A DNA stretch of 13,257 nt from CAYSAA01 sp964428905 (GTDB taxonomy: Bacteria; Atribacterota; Phoenicimicrobiia; Phoenicimicrobiales; Stramentimicrobiaceae). Location of the stretch: contig CAYSAA010000115.1 in NCBI GenBank assembly GCA_964428905.1, positions 1-13,257 of the forward strand, given 5' to 3'. The stretch's first letter is position 1; the number at the start of each line of letters is the position of its first letter. Shown piece by piece: positions 5,266-12,720 of this stretch. The notes beneath the pieces were generated by a model. That model was not told the DNA's origin. It saw only the letters and a program-made list of their open reading frames with translations, and ran no database searches. A program made the translations under genes and the position numbers.

Positions 5266-6522
5266 TTATGATTTAATAGTTTGAGTATTGATAAGATGTA
5301 ACCTTAGCATATTTAATGCTCTGCGGGCAGAGCGTAATCTGATAGTTTGCCGATCCCTGTGCAGTTGATGTTTTTGTACTATGGTTTGTTGCTGGTCTGC
5401 CAAGGCAATATACACAAGTCCTACCGGCTTTTCTTTACTACCTCCCTCAGGTCCGGCAATACCGGTGATACTCAAACCAATATCACTGTAGCATTTTTTA
5501 CGAACACCTTGTGCCATGGCGCGTGCCACCTGTTCACTGACCTGTCCATACTGAATCATAGTTTCACGTGGTATCCCCAATAACTTTTCTTTTATTTCAC
5601 CGGAATAACTAATAATCCCCCCTTTGAAATAATCAGAGCTACCCGGGATGCAAGTGATCATTCCACCCAATATTCCTCCGGTACAAGATTCAGCTACTGC
5701 CAGGGTACGCTTACTTTTTCTGAGCATATTTCCGATGACTTCCTCCAGGGATTGTTGGTCAAATCCAAAGATATAATTTCCCAATAGGGTCTTTAATTGT
5801 TCAGTAGCAGTGCCCAGTATACTAACTGTTTCTTCGGCTGAATTAGCTAGGGCATTCAGCTGAATTTGAATATCATCAGGAGTGGCGTAAATGCCAATGT
5901 TCAATCGCTTGTTTTGATGGATAAAATCTTTGATGATTTCATTGACTGACGATTCACCCAGACCGCTTATTCTGATAATCCTGGATTGTTTATATTTAAG
6001 AGAAGGGAATTTTTGTTGTAAAAAAGGGATAACTTCCTTAACCATTAAGTTTTTCATTTCCAGGGGAACTCCCGGTAAGGCAATAATGATCCTTCCTTCT
6101 TTTTCCAATATCATAGCCGGCGCAGTTCCAAGATGGTTGATAATACAGCGGGAACCCTCGGGCAAATAAGCCTGCTTTAAGTTACTTTGTGATATGCTGA
6201 TATTGATACGGTTCAATAAGTTGCTCATATGTTTTTCTGCTTCCGGGTATTTAACCAGTTTCAGTTGAAATGCCCGGGCGATAGATTGAAAAGTAATATC
6301 ATCTTCAGTGGGGCCCAATCCCCCTGTGGTAACAATAACCTGCGAACGGCAATAGGCGTTTTTTAGCAAGGTTACTAACTCTTTTTCATCATCACCAACT
6401 GCTGATACATGCTGTACAGAAAAATTGATTTCCTCTAATTTTTTAATAATATAGTTTGCATTGGTATCAATTATGTTTCCACATAATATTTCATTTCCGA
6501 TACTGATAATTTCTGCTTTCAT
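5266..6522 (-). CDS. cinA: CinA: NMN deamidase with MoCF-like nucleotide-binding domain
   Basis: This full-length 418-residue CinA has two domains. The N-terminal molybdopterin-binding-like COG1058 domain (about 1-170) has ISIGNEILCG near the start, TTGGLGPTEDD at 65-75 and a LPGVPLEMK stretch near 149-157. The C-terminal COG1546 domain (about 255-415) has VAESCTGG (276-283), the GGIISYSG strand and TGIAGPEGG (353-361). In characterised relatives the C-terminal domain deamidates nicotinamide mononucleotide to nicotinic acid mononucleotide, salvaging NAD breakdown products. The N-terminal domain of some members hydrolyses ADP-ribose. The gene faces the dpp operon tail to tail. The start at 6522 has AAGGA (complement of 6536-6540) 13 bases away. 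A TATAAT on the minus strand at 6573-6578 could be a -10 box, but no clear -35 box accompanies it. Confidence 0.95.
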   Translation of the reverse strand: MKAEIISIGNEILCGNIIDTNANYIIKKLEEINFSVQHVSAVGDDEKELVTLLKNAYCRSQVIVTTGGLGPTEDDITFQSIARAFQLKLVKYPEAEKHMSNLLNRINISISQSNLKQAYLPEGSRCIINHLGTAPAMILEKEGRIIIALPGVPLEMKNLMVKEVIPFLQQKFPSLKYKQSRIIRISGLGESSVNEIIKDFIHQNKRLNIGIYATPDDIQIQLNALANSAEETVSILGTATEQLKTLLGNYIFGFDQQSLEEVIGNMLRKSKRTLAVAESCTGGILGGMITCIPGSSDYFKGGIISYSGEIKEKLLGIPRETMIQYGQVSEQVARAMAQGVRKKCYSDIGLSITGIAGPEGGSKEKPVGLVYIALADQQQTIVQKHQLHRDRQTIRLRSARRALNMLRLHLINTQTIKS

Positions 6523-6804
6523 TGTTTTGCTATTTTCCTTTCTTTAACTCTTTTAAATAAATTACAGTAATGATTATATTATTTTAACAAAACAATTTCC
6601 TTAACTCAAAGGTTCTTTTTTATCTTTTTTATCTGATTGAGAAAAATATAAGCTTGTCTTATTGGTTCAGGAAGTAGGTGAAAGCGAGATTTTTTGTAAC
6701 AATTTTTCCTGGTATTTTATTGCCTCTCTGGGTTGAATATCCCAGGGATGTATTCCTGTAATTGCACTATTTTACTCCTTAAAAGCTATAAATGATTTAT
6801 ACTA
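6523..6804. other. Intergenic region between divergent cinA and the DUF2179 gene, with a GC-rich hairpin
   Basis: This AT-rich non-coding stretch serves as the upstream region of two divergent genes. One clear structure is present: TCTCTGGG (6725-6732) and CCCAGGGA (6741-6748) form an 8-bp stem with one G-T pair around an 8-base loop. It stands out in DNA that is otherwise nearly all A and T. It lies about 57 bases before a promoter candidate, and no T-run follows it. It may be an operator or part of a longer unrecognised RNA. No riboswitch class is identifiable. Confidence 0.4.
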
Positions 6805-6833
6805 TTGTGTTTTCTTACATTTTAGCATATAGT
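6805..6833 (+). promoter_or_regulatory. Predicted promoter of the UPF0316/DUF2179 gene
   Basis: TTGTGT (6805-6810) and TATAGT (6828-6833) are separated by 17 bases; the -10 box matches at five of six positions. Transcription would start near 6840, about 55 bases before the gene at 6895, which has a good AAGGAG (6879-6884). Confidence 0.45.
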
Positions 6834-6894
6834 ACTGCCAGGAAAGAAAGCAAAATAAAATTATGAGTTCGGTAAAAAAAGGAGTCTTTTTATA

Positions 6895-7446
6895 ATGGAT
6901 ATTCTGAATGAATTGCAAAATTTTCATCCCTTTTTGTGGGCTTTATTCATATTTTTTTCTCGAATTGTTGATGTTTCCCTGGGTACTTTTCGTGTTCAGA
7001 TGATTGTTAATCGAAGAAAAATTGCTGCTGGTATCATTGGATTTATTGAAATATTAATCTTTATCTTGATTGTTTCCAAGGTGATCCAGGATATAGGTAA
7101 CTGGATGAATGTGCTTGCCTATTGTGGTGGATTTGCTGCCGGGAATGTTGTGGGTATTGGTATTACTGAAAAAATATCACATGATGTTATCTCGGTTGGT
7201 GTTATTTCTAAAAGTCACTGGCCGGAAATTGAACAGCGTCTCAGGGAAGAGGGTTTTGGAGTTACCCGTAATCTTGGTTATGGTCTTGAAGGAGAATTGC
7301 AAGTCCTGAGAATTATAACCTCAAGAAAACTATTCCCCAAAATTCGTGATATTGCCCTGGAATATGATCGCAAGGCCTTTATTACCTCCTACCTTATTAT
7401 GGGGAAATCAGGTGGGTATATGTATAATGTGAAAAGTAAAATTTAA
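6895..7446 (+). CDS. UPF0316 family membrane protein with DUF2179 domain (YebE-like)
   Basis: This 183-residue protein has about three membrane helices (near 12-32, 43-63 and 72-90). The first contains the family-typical FFSRIVDVSLGTFRV. A soluble C-terminal DUF2179 domain (about 98-175) follows, with the pattern VISVGVISKSHWPEIEQRL...G.GVTRNLGYGLEGE...LR and a closing MGKSGGYMYN. This arrangement matches the UPF0316 family, typified as I recall by Bacillus subtilis YebE. Its biochemical role is not established; DUF2179 resembles small ligand-sensing domains found on membrane proteins. It has its own promoter candidate and an AAGGAG ten bases before the start, and it looks monocistronic. Its stop is one base away from the stop of the converging nucleotidyltransferase gene. 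Length is normal for the family. Confidence 0.85.
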   Translation: MDILNELQNFHPFLWALFIFFSRIVDVSLGTFRVQMIVNRRKIAAGIIGFIEILIFILIVSKVIQDIGNWMNVLAYCGGFAAGNVVGIGITEKISHDVISVGVISKSHWPEIEQRLREEGFGVTRNLGYGLEGELQVLRIITSRKLFPKIRDIALEYDRKAFITSYLIMGKSGGYMYNVKSKI

Positions 7447-7447
7447 T

Positions 7448-8233
7448 TTACTTAGCTCTTAAGGGAAGGAGCAATTTGAGTGCTTCAAGCTGAATGGGTT
7501 TGTCAATATCAAGGGCAATTTCCGGATCAGCCAGAATAGCTTTACCGGTGTATCCTTTTAGATAAAGTGGTACTATTTTTTCCAAATCCCTGATTGAGAG
7601 ATATTTTTTTAAATATTTAATTACAATCCTTTTTCCCAAAATTTTAGCCATCTTCAGGGGATGTTTACGAAAAAGAATAAATTTTTCAATAATTTTTGCA
7701 CAATCAGTGATAACTTTTGGGTTCAGTAAAAATAGATTACCACCTGTAAAAGAGCCTTCAATAAGATTGGCATAAATTCTCCTCAAATCATTGTAAGGAA
7801 AGGATTGGGTATAAATTTCTTTTTCAATAATGGCATAATAGATATCAAATCCTGGATTAGCCAGACAATCTTCCATAAAACGTTCAATGTGCTGGCTTGA
7901 AATTAGAGGTAGGTCACAGGTAGAAATAAGAATATGAGATTCGTCTTTAAACTGAGGGATGCTTAGTTTCAAGGTGTCCATTAAGGTTGAACCAGAAGGA
8001 GCAAAGATATTCGTCTTAGGATTTATTTGCTGATGCACTTCTTTTGGTCCGGCTACATATATATGTGAAACATACTTTGTCTGTTGCAATACTTCAATCA
8101 TATGATTAATGATTGGTTGGGAATTAACAGTATTTATAGTCATCAATGCCTTATACTGCTGGCCGGTAACTAGGTGTAACGCATGTTTGCTTTTTCCTCC
8201 TGCCAGTAATAGTGCTTTAAATTTTCTCATCAT
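7448..8233 (-). CDS. MobA-like nucleotidyltransferase family protein
   Basis: From the ATG at 8233 this gives 261 residues of a Rossmann-like GT-A nucleotidyltransferase. It opens MMRKFKALLLAGGK and continues with YKALMTIN and PIINHMIEVL, the order seen in MobA-like NTP transferases. CDLPLIS near residue 106 supplies the metal-binding Asp. The usual Arg of the LAGGxSxRMG signature is replaced, since the sequence reads LAGGKSKHAL, so activity or substrate may differ. A TTG at 8248 would add five residues, but GGGGGAA lies correctly before the ATG pair at 8233/8230, so the shorter form is favoured. The C-terminal part (about 185-261, with ILGKRIVIKYLKKYLSIRDLEK) resembles that of a Firmicutes nucleotidyltransferase subgroup of unknown product. 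It converges on the DUF2179 gene with a one-base gap. The specific substrate is unknown. Confidence 0.75.
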   Translation of the reverse strand: MMRKFKALLLAGGKSKHALHLVTGQQYKALMTINTVNSQPIINHMIEVLQQTKYVSHIYVAGPKEVHQQINPKTNIFAPSGSTLMDTLKLSIPQFKDESHILISTCDLPLISSQHIERFMEDCLANPGFDIYYAIIEKEIYTQSFPYNDLRRIYANLIEGSFTGGNLFLLNPKVITDCAKIIEKFILFRKHPLKMAKILGKRIVIKYLKKYLSIRDLEKIVPLYLKGYTGKAILADPEIALDIDKPIQLEALKLLLPLRAK

Positions 8234-8273
8234 TACTGTTTCCCCCAATGATAGTTTTTTTATCAGGCTATCT

Positions 8274-8303
8274 ATTATATAATAAACAATATATTTTTAA
8301 CAA
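8274..8303 (-). promoter_or_regulatory. Predicted promoter of the nucleotidyltransferase gene
   Basis: On the minus strand, TTGTTA (8298-8303) and a perfect TATAAT (8274-8279) are 18 bases apart. Transcription would start near 8267, about 35 bases before the ATG at 8233. The -10 box is part of the symmetric ATTATATAAT (8274-8283), so a second TATAAT faces the plus-strand gene ogt. No good -35 box accompanies that one. Confidence 0.5.
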
Positions 8304-8385
8304 GATTATTAAAAGTAGAGTGAGTATTGTTTAAAGCGAAAAGATAGAATTAAAGTATAAGAGCTTAAGGAGGAAAATAAAGATA

Positions 8386-8931
8386 ATGGTTACCCATAAC
8401 CATAATAAAATAATGCTTTATTATATTATCACTAAAACATCTCTGGGCTGGGTTGGTATTTCCGGTAATGAGCAGGGCTTAAGAAGATTGGTACTTCCGG
8501 AAAAAACAAGAAAAGATGTCTTGAAGCAATTAATTGTAGGCGTTCAACAAGAAAATAAATTAATCCTCACTGACAATCAATTTTTTTCAATAGTACAGAA
8601 AATTAAAGAATATTTTAATAGTAAACCTGTGCAATTCGATCATGAAAAGATCAACCTTTCTGGTTATACTACTTTTCAAAAAGATGTGTTGCTGAAAACC
8701 AGGGAAATACCTTATGGAGAGACCAGGACCTATCGATGGTTAGCCGAGCGAGCTGGCTATCCGCGGGCTTATCGGGCCGTAGGGGGAGTGATGAGAATCA
8801 ATCCCCTGCCTTTGATTATTCCCTGTCATCGGGTCATCGGCAGTCAGGGAAAATTGACCGGTTTTTCCGCAGCGGGTGGCTTGAGACTTAAACAAAGAAT
8901 GCTTGAACTGGAGGGAGGGTATGATGGATAG
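8386..8931 (+). CDS. ogt: Methylated-DNA--protein-cysteine methyltransferase (Ogt/MGMT type)
   Basis: This 181-residue DNA-repair suicide enzyme takes the methyl group from O6-methylguanine onto its own cysteine. The C-terminal domain (about 95-178) has the full signature: a FQKDVL..TREIPYGET helix, a helix-turn-helix with RAYRAVGGVMRINPLPL, and the active-site IPCHRVIG with Cys147. The N-terminal RNase-H-like domain (about 8-90) is present but divergent, as is usual. AAGGAGG (8367-8373) lies 12 bases before the ATG. Its last 8 bases overlap the PAP2 gene, so the two are probably translated in tandem from one message. There is no functional link between them. Confidence in the function is high. 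Confidence 0.95.
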   Translation: MVTHNHNKIMLYYIITKTSLGWVGISGNEQGLRRLVLPEKTRKDVLKQLIVGVQQENKLILTDNQFFSIVQKIKEYFNSKPVQFDHEKINLSGYTTFQKDVLLKTREIPYGETRTYRWLAERAGYPRAYRAVGGVMRINPLPLIIPCHRVIGSQGKLTGFSAAGGLRLKQRMLELEGGYDG

Positions 8932-9823
8932 CTTGATTCAATGGGGATTGCTATTGATAGAAAGTGTCCAGGAGGTACAATCTCCTCTCCTTAATAGGTT
9001 TTTCCAATTAGTTACTTCATTGGGTGATGAGATTTTCTACTTAATTTTTTTCCCTTTTTTACTCTGGTGTGTCAATTTCCAGCTGGGTATCCGGGTTGGC
9101 ATACTTTTTTTGTTATCCGTCTATTTTAATTCCTTATTAAAAATTTTATTTCAACAGCCTCGACCTTTTGATTTGCTTTCTACGGTACAACTTTCTTATG
9201 CGGAAGGGTTTGGATTCCCCAGCGGTCATGCCCAGTCTTCCATTCTGGTCTGGGGCAGTATTGCCTATTGGAGTCATAGGAAAGTCATCTGGCTTATAGC
9301 TTTTTTCTTGTCTTTTTTGATCGGCTTTTCGCGTATCTACCTGGGTGTTCACTTCCCCCATGATGTGGTGGGAGGTTGGCTGGCAGGTGGTTTCCTTTTC
9401 TATTTTTATCATTTTATTATTATGTCTAGGGTGAAGGTGCTAAAAAAACTCACCATGGATGTTAAAAAAAAGCTTTTTTATATCAGCCTGCTTCCTATCA
9501 TTATTATAGTTTTTCCAGCGGCTGATGCTATGATTAGTGTTATTGCTGCTTTAACCGGAGTGGGATGGGGATTAGTTATAAATGCCCATTTTATTTACTT
9601 TCAGGGAGCTTATGGCTCTTTCTGGCAACGAATAAACCGTTTCTTGATCGGTGTTTTGGGTATTATCAGTTTATATTTTGGACTAAAGATAATATTTCCC
9701 CAAGCCAGTCAATGTGCTTATCAGTTTTTCCGTTTTATTCGTTATGCCATACTTGGTTTATGGATTGGAGCCGGTGCACCCTGGATATTTTTAAAATTAA
9801 AACTGGTTGGGAGAGATGAATAA
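8924..9823 (+). CDS. PAP2-family membrane phosphatase
   Basis: This integral membrane phosphatase has 299 residues from the ATG at 8924. All three motifs of the PAP2 active site are visible: KX6RP (KILFQQPRP, about 73-81), PSGH (99-102) and SRX5HX3D (SRIYLGVHFPHD, about 136-147). There are about eight hydrophobic segments: six around the catalytic core and an extra C-terminal set (about 185-290) beyond the standard domain. Relatives remove phosphate from isoprenoid or lipid phosphates, such as undecaprenyl pyrophosphate or phosphatidate derivatives, at the outer membrane face. The start is a choice: GGAGGGAGG (8910-8918) precedes ATGs at 8921 and 8924, while an upstream TTG at 8903 lies before that site and is rejected. 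The gene overlaps ogt by 8 bases and abuts the 3D-domain gene. That neighbour suggests an envelope role; the substrate is unknown. Confidence 0.9.
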   Translation: MDSLIQWGLLLIESVQEVQSPLLNRFFQLVTSLGDEIFYLIFFPFLLWCVNFQLGIRVGILFLLSVYFNSLLKILFQQPRPFDLLSTVQLSYAEGFGFPSGHAQSSILVWGSIAYWSHRKVIWLIAFFLSFLIGFSRIYLGVHFPHDVVGGWLAGGFLFYFYHFIIMSRVKVLKKLTMDVKKKLFYISLLPIIIIVFPAADAMISVIAALTGVGWGLVINAHFIYFQGAYGSFWQRINRFLIGVLGIISLYFGLKIIFPQASQCAYQFFRFIRYAILGLWIGAGAPWIFLKLKLVGRDE

Positions 9824-10468
9824 TTGAGGAATATAAAAAAAGATCTAGCTACCTCTCGTTTTCCTGTTTTTTCTTTTTATACCCTGGTTATGGTATTATT
9901 ATGCTTCACTTTGCAAGTTACAGCCAATGTTTATATGATTAAGGATAAGCAGGGCAATGTGATTCGTGTAACCAATCAGTACCAGATGTTGAAAAAGGAG
10001 AAAGATTCCGGCTATACCATTACCGTTTTGATTGAAGATAAAAAAGAATCAGTTTCTCAGTTTAAGAAATATAACTTCAAGGAGAAAATTGATTGGGAAA
10101 AATGTCGTGCTACAGCGCAGATTATTGAGCAAAAACTAAAGAATCATACCGAAAACGAGCTTAATTATCCGGTTTACCAGGTTCTGGCTACTGCCTATAC
10201 CCCGGATGAACGTTGCTGTGCACCCTATGCAGATGGATATACCGCTACCGGTTATCAGGCTGGCTATGGCAGTATCGCCATTGATCCGAGCTATGGGATG
10301 TTCCAATACGGCGATGTCCTTTATGTAGAAGGCTATGGATTGGGAGTGGCGGATGATTGCGGAGGAGCAATTAAGGGAAAGCATATTGATGTTTGTTTTA
10401 ATTTGGGTGAGTTACAAAAAGCGGATAACTGGGGTCGCCAGAATGTCAGGGTATGGAAAATTGAATAA
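9824..10468 (+). CDS. Exported 3D-domain protein (possible peptidoglycan-acting enzyme)
   Basis: This 214-residue protein has one N-terminal hydrophobic segment (about 17-36) after basic residues, serving as a signal peptide or anchor. A short stretch (about 36-56, VYMIKDKQGNVIRVTN) resembles a DUF4124-type beta motif. A lysine- and glutamate-rich linker follows, then a C-terminal 3D domain (about 118-212). That domain keeps the family pattern LATAYTP...TATG, IAIDPS, GD.LYVEGYG.GVADDCGGAIKG and HIDV, with acidic residues Asp154, Asp177/178 and Asp189. 3D domains share the double-psi barrel of MltA-like lytic transglycosylases and often sit in cell-wall hydrolases such as YocH. The start is TTG, supported by GGGAGA (9810-9815) eight bases upstream and by the basic leader it provides. 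It begins directly after the PAP2 stop. Wall-cleaving activity is inferred. Confidence 0.82.
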   Translation: MRNIKKDLATSRFPVFSFYTLVMVLLCFTLQVTANVYMIKDKQGNVIRVTNQYQMLKKEKDSGYTITVLIEDKKESVSQFKKYNFKEKIDWEKCRATAQIIEQKLKNHTENELNYPVYQVLATAYTPDERCCAPYADGYTATGYQAGYGSIAIDPSYGMFQYGDVLYVEGYGLGVADDCGGAIKGKHIDVCFNLGELQKADNWGRQNVRVWKIE

Positions 10469-10476
10469 TAAACAAG

Positions 10477-10533
10477 TTGTCAGATAACAGTTATCAGTTT
10501 TCAGTCTAAGAAATAAAAATAAGGAGGATGAGT
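10477..10533 (+). other. Short intergenic spacer with palindrome and strong ribosome-binding site
   Basis: The palindrome GATAACAGTTATC (10484-10496) sits in a run of repeated CAGTT-like words that also occur, degraded, near 5111-5143. AAGGAGG (10521-10527) lies six bases before the ATG at 10534 but directly abuts the ATG at 10528, which decides the start of the next gene. No terminator is evident. Confidence 0.4.
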
Positions 10534-11214
10534 ATGTTCAAAGAGTTTTTGGAAAAAGATACTTTTCAGACACCAGAAGGGGAACTGGAGATCACCTTTA
10601 TTGGTCATGGGACCCTTATATTTACTTTTCAAAATAAAATTATTTATACAGATCCATGGGGCAATTTAGCGGATTACCAACAATTGCCAAAAGCAGATAT
10701 TATTTTATTGACTCATGAGCATTCTGATCATCTGGATATCAAGGCGATTGATCTCATCAAAAAGGAAGATACCTCGTTTGTTCTAACAGAATTATGTTCA
10801 GAAAAGATCGGTAATGGAGTGGTAATGAAAAACGGGGATATACAAACTGTAAAAAATATCCTGATTGAGGCAGTTCCAGCTTATAATATTGTACATAAAC
10901 GGGATAACGGGGAACCTTTTCATCCCAAAGGGGTTGGAAATGGTTATATTCTTGATTTTGGAGGACTACGTATATATATTGCCGGAGATACGGAAAATAT
11001 TCCGGAGATGGCATATATAAAAAATATTGATATTGCCTTTTTACCTATGAATCTTCCTTATACCATGACTCCGGATATGGTTGCTGATGCAGCAAAAACC
11101 ATAAAACCCAAAATTTTATATCCTTACCATTTTGGCAATACGGATACTAATAAATTAACTGAATTGTTAAAAGACCAGAAAGATACGGAAATACGCATAA
11201 GAAAGATGTCATAG
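10534..11214 (+). CDS. Metallo-beta-lactamase-fold hydrolase (UlaG-like, COG2220)
   Basis: This 226-residue MBL-fold enzyme starts at the ATG at 10534, chosen because AAGGAGG is six bases upstream. An ATG at 10528 touches that site. The core metal motif HEHSDH (about 61-66, in LTHEHSDHLD) binds the dinuclear centre. The fold continues with FIGHGTLIF and YTDPWG at the N-terminus, a later metal-bridging Asp in IAGDTENIPE (about 149-158), and a final His in YPYHFGNTDT (about 197-206). This order fits the UlaG/UPF0173-type group of COG2220, which includes L-ascorbate-6-phosphate lactonase and several phosphodiesterase-like proteins. No signal peptide is present, so it is cytoplasmic. The substrate cannot be assigned. 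The next gene lies 90 bases downstream, with no clear terminator between. Confidence 0.87.
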   Translation: MFKEFLEKDTFQTPEGELEITFIGHGTLIFTFQNKIIYTDPWGNLADYQQLPKADIILLTHEHSDHLDIKAIDLIKKEDTSFVLTELCSEKIGNGVVMKNGDIQTVKNILIEAVPAYNIVHKRDNGEPFHPKGVGNGYILDFGGLRIYIAGDTENIPEMAYIKNIDIAFLPMNLPYTMTPDMVADAAKTIKPKILYPYHFGNTDTNKLTELLKDQKDTEIRIRKMS

Positions 11215-11304
11215 AACGTTTATTTTAACGACGATAGAAAACATTTTTAAACCTTTTCGTTCAGCCCGGTTTTGGTTAATTTAAAAAATTTATAGGAGGA
11301 GTGT

Positions 11305-12675
11305 ATGGAAAAGCGTTTTGTCATAATCGGTGGAGATGCAGCCGGAATGAGTGCTGCCAGTAAAGCCAGGAGGGAAGACCCTGATTTACAGATCATTGTT
11401 TTCGAGAAAAGTCCTTGGGCTTCTTATGGTGCCTGTGGATTCCCTTATTATGTTAAAGGGGATATTAATAATTTAGAGGATTTGGTTGCCATTCCTCCTG
11501 AAATATTTATTAAAAAACGCAATATAGATCTCCGTTTAAATAATGAAGTGATAAAAATTATTCCTGAAAGCAAACAGATAGTCGTGAAAACAGAAAACGG
11601 CGAAACTAAAATAGGATATGACAAGCTCTTAATAAGTACCGGTGCCAAAGCCTTAAGACCCAATATTGATGGAATTGACTTAGAGGGTGTTTTTACCCTG
11701 CGTGATATGGATAGCGCAAGAATAATTAAGGAATATTTACAAGTAAACTCGCCAGAATCAGCATTGATAGTTGGGGGCGGTTATATAGGAATGGAAATGG
11801 CTGAAGCCTTCCATGCATATGGGGTTAAAATCAATATTGTCGAACTATTACCTCATGTATTAAATTCTTTTGGGCCGGAGATTGCTGAATTTGTGGAAGA
11901 TCACATAAAAGATTATACAAAACTTTATTTAGGAAAATACGTTCATAGTATAAAAAAAGTCGAGCAAGGGAAATTATCTGTTCAAATAAAGAAAAAGAAA
12001 AAAGAAGATTATAAAGAATCCATTCATGTGGACATGGTTTTGGTAGCTGCAGGCATTACTCCTGAAGTATCTCTGGCTGAAAAAGCGGGTATTGCATTGG
12101 GACCAACCAGTGCCATTGCTACTGATGAATATGGGCAAACAAATATTGATGATATCTATGCTGCTGGTGATTGTGCGGAAGTAAAACATATGGTTACCGG
12201 AAAGCCGGTTTATATACCTCTGGCATTAACTGCCAATAGGAATGGTCGTGCTATTGGCAGTACTATAGGAGGTAAAAAAACTCAACTGGTTCCCATTGCC
12301 GGAACAGCAGTTGTAAAAGTTTTTCAACTGGAAGTTGCTACAACTGGAATCGTAAATATGGACATTGCCCAAAAGAACGGATTTAATCCCATTAAGGTAA
12401 CTGTAGATAGTTATTCCAGGGCTGGATATTGTCCCAGGTCCAAACCAATTAAGATAAACCTTATTGCTGATAAGAAAAGCAAGCAATTACTCGGTGCCAG
12501 TATGGTGGGTGAGGAGGGAGTAGTCAAGCGAATTGATACAATTTCTACTTCTCTTAGTGGAAAGTTTACAGTGAAACAGCTGGAAAATCTGGACTTGGCT
12601 TATGCACCACCCTTCTCACCGGTATGGGATCCGGTGCTCACGGCTGCCAGGGTATTAAATGGGAAATTGGATTAG
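11305..12675 (+). CDS. CoA-disulfide reductase / NADH oxidase-type flavoprotein
   Basis: This 456-residue FAD enzyme belongs to the single-cysteine disulfide reductase family. The N-terminal FAD-binding motif is IIGGDAAGMSAAS (7-19). Redox Cys44 lies in SYGACGFPYY, where CoA-disulfide reductases, NADH oxidases and NADH peroxidases carry their active cysteine. The NAD(P)H-binding loop is VGGGYIGMEMAE (156-167), and a second FAD contact is IYAAGDCAE (284-292). The C-terminal dimerisation domain (about 325-456) contains YCPRSKP and DLAYAPPFSPVWDP, whose tyrosine favours CoA-disulfide reductase or the related persulfide and NADH-oxidase enzymes. A lysine-rich insert (229-233) is unusual but short. 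AGGAGG (11294-11299) lies five bases upstream. The likely role is cytoplasmic NAD(P)H-dependent disulfide, oxygen or peroxide reduction in an anaerobe. Which substrate is used cannot be settled from sequence. Confidence 0.9.
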   Translation: MEKRFVIIGGDAAGMSAASKARREDPDLQIIVFEKSPWASYGACGFPYYVKGDINNLEDLVAIPPEIFIKKRNIDLRLNNEVIKIIPESKQIVVKTENGETKIGYDKLLISTGAKALRPNIDGIDLEGVFTLRDMDSARIIKEYLQVNSPESALIVGGGYIGMEMAEAFHAYGVKINIVELLPHVLNSFGPEIAEFVEDHIKDYTKLYLGKYVHSIKKVEQGKLSVQIKKKKKEDYKESIHVDMVLVAAGITPEVSLAEKAGIALGPTSAIATDEYGQTNIDDIYAAGDCAEVKHMVTGKPVYIPLALTANRNGRAIGSTIGGKKTQLVPIAGTAVVKVFQLEVATTGIVNMDIAQKNGFNPIKVTVDSYSRAGYCPRSKPIKINLIADKKSKQLLGASMVGEEGVVKRIDTISTSLSGKFTVKQLENLDLAYAPPFSPVWDPVLTAARVLNGKLD

Positions 12676-12720
12676 CTGATAATTAAAGAGAAAATGATAA
12701 TCTACAATAGTAAAATCTAC

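Noticed and set aside
8249..8385. Plus-strand promoter for ogt using TATAAT at 8278-8283
   Set aside because: No acceptable -35 box lies 16-18 bases upstream; the motif is explained by symmetry of the minus-strand -10 box.
8903..8923. TTG start at 8903 for the PAP2 gene
   Set aside because: The strong GGAGGGAGG site lies downstream of it and is properly spaced for the ATGs at 8921 and 8924.
10528..10533. ATG at 10528 as the start of the MBL-fold gene
   Set aside because: It directly abuts AAGGAGG with no spacer; the ATG at 10534 has a six-base spacer.
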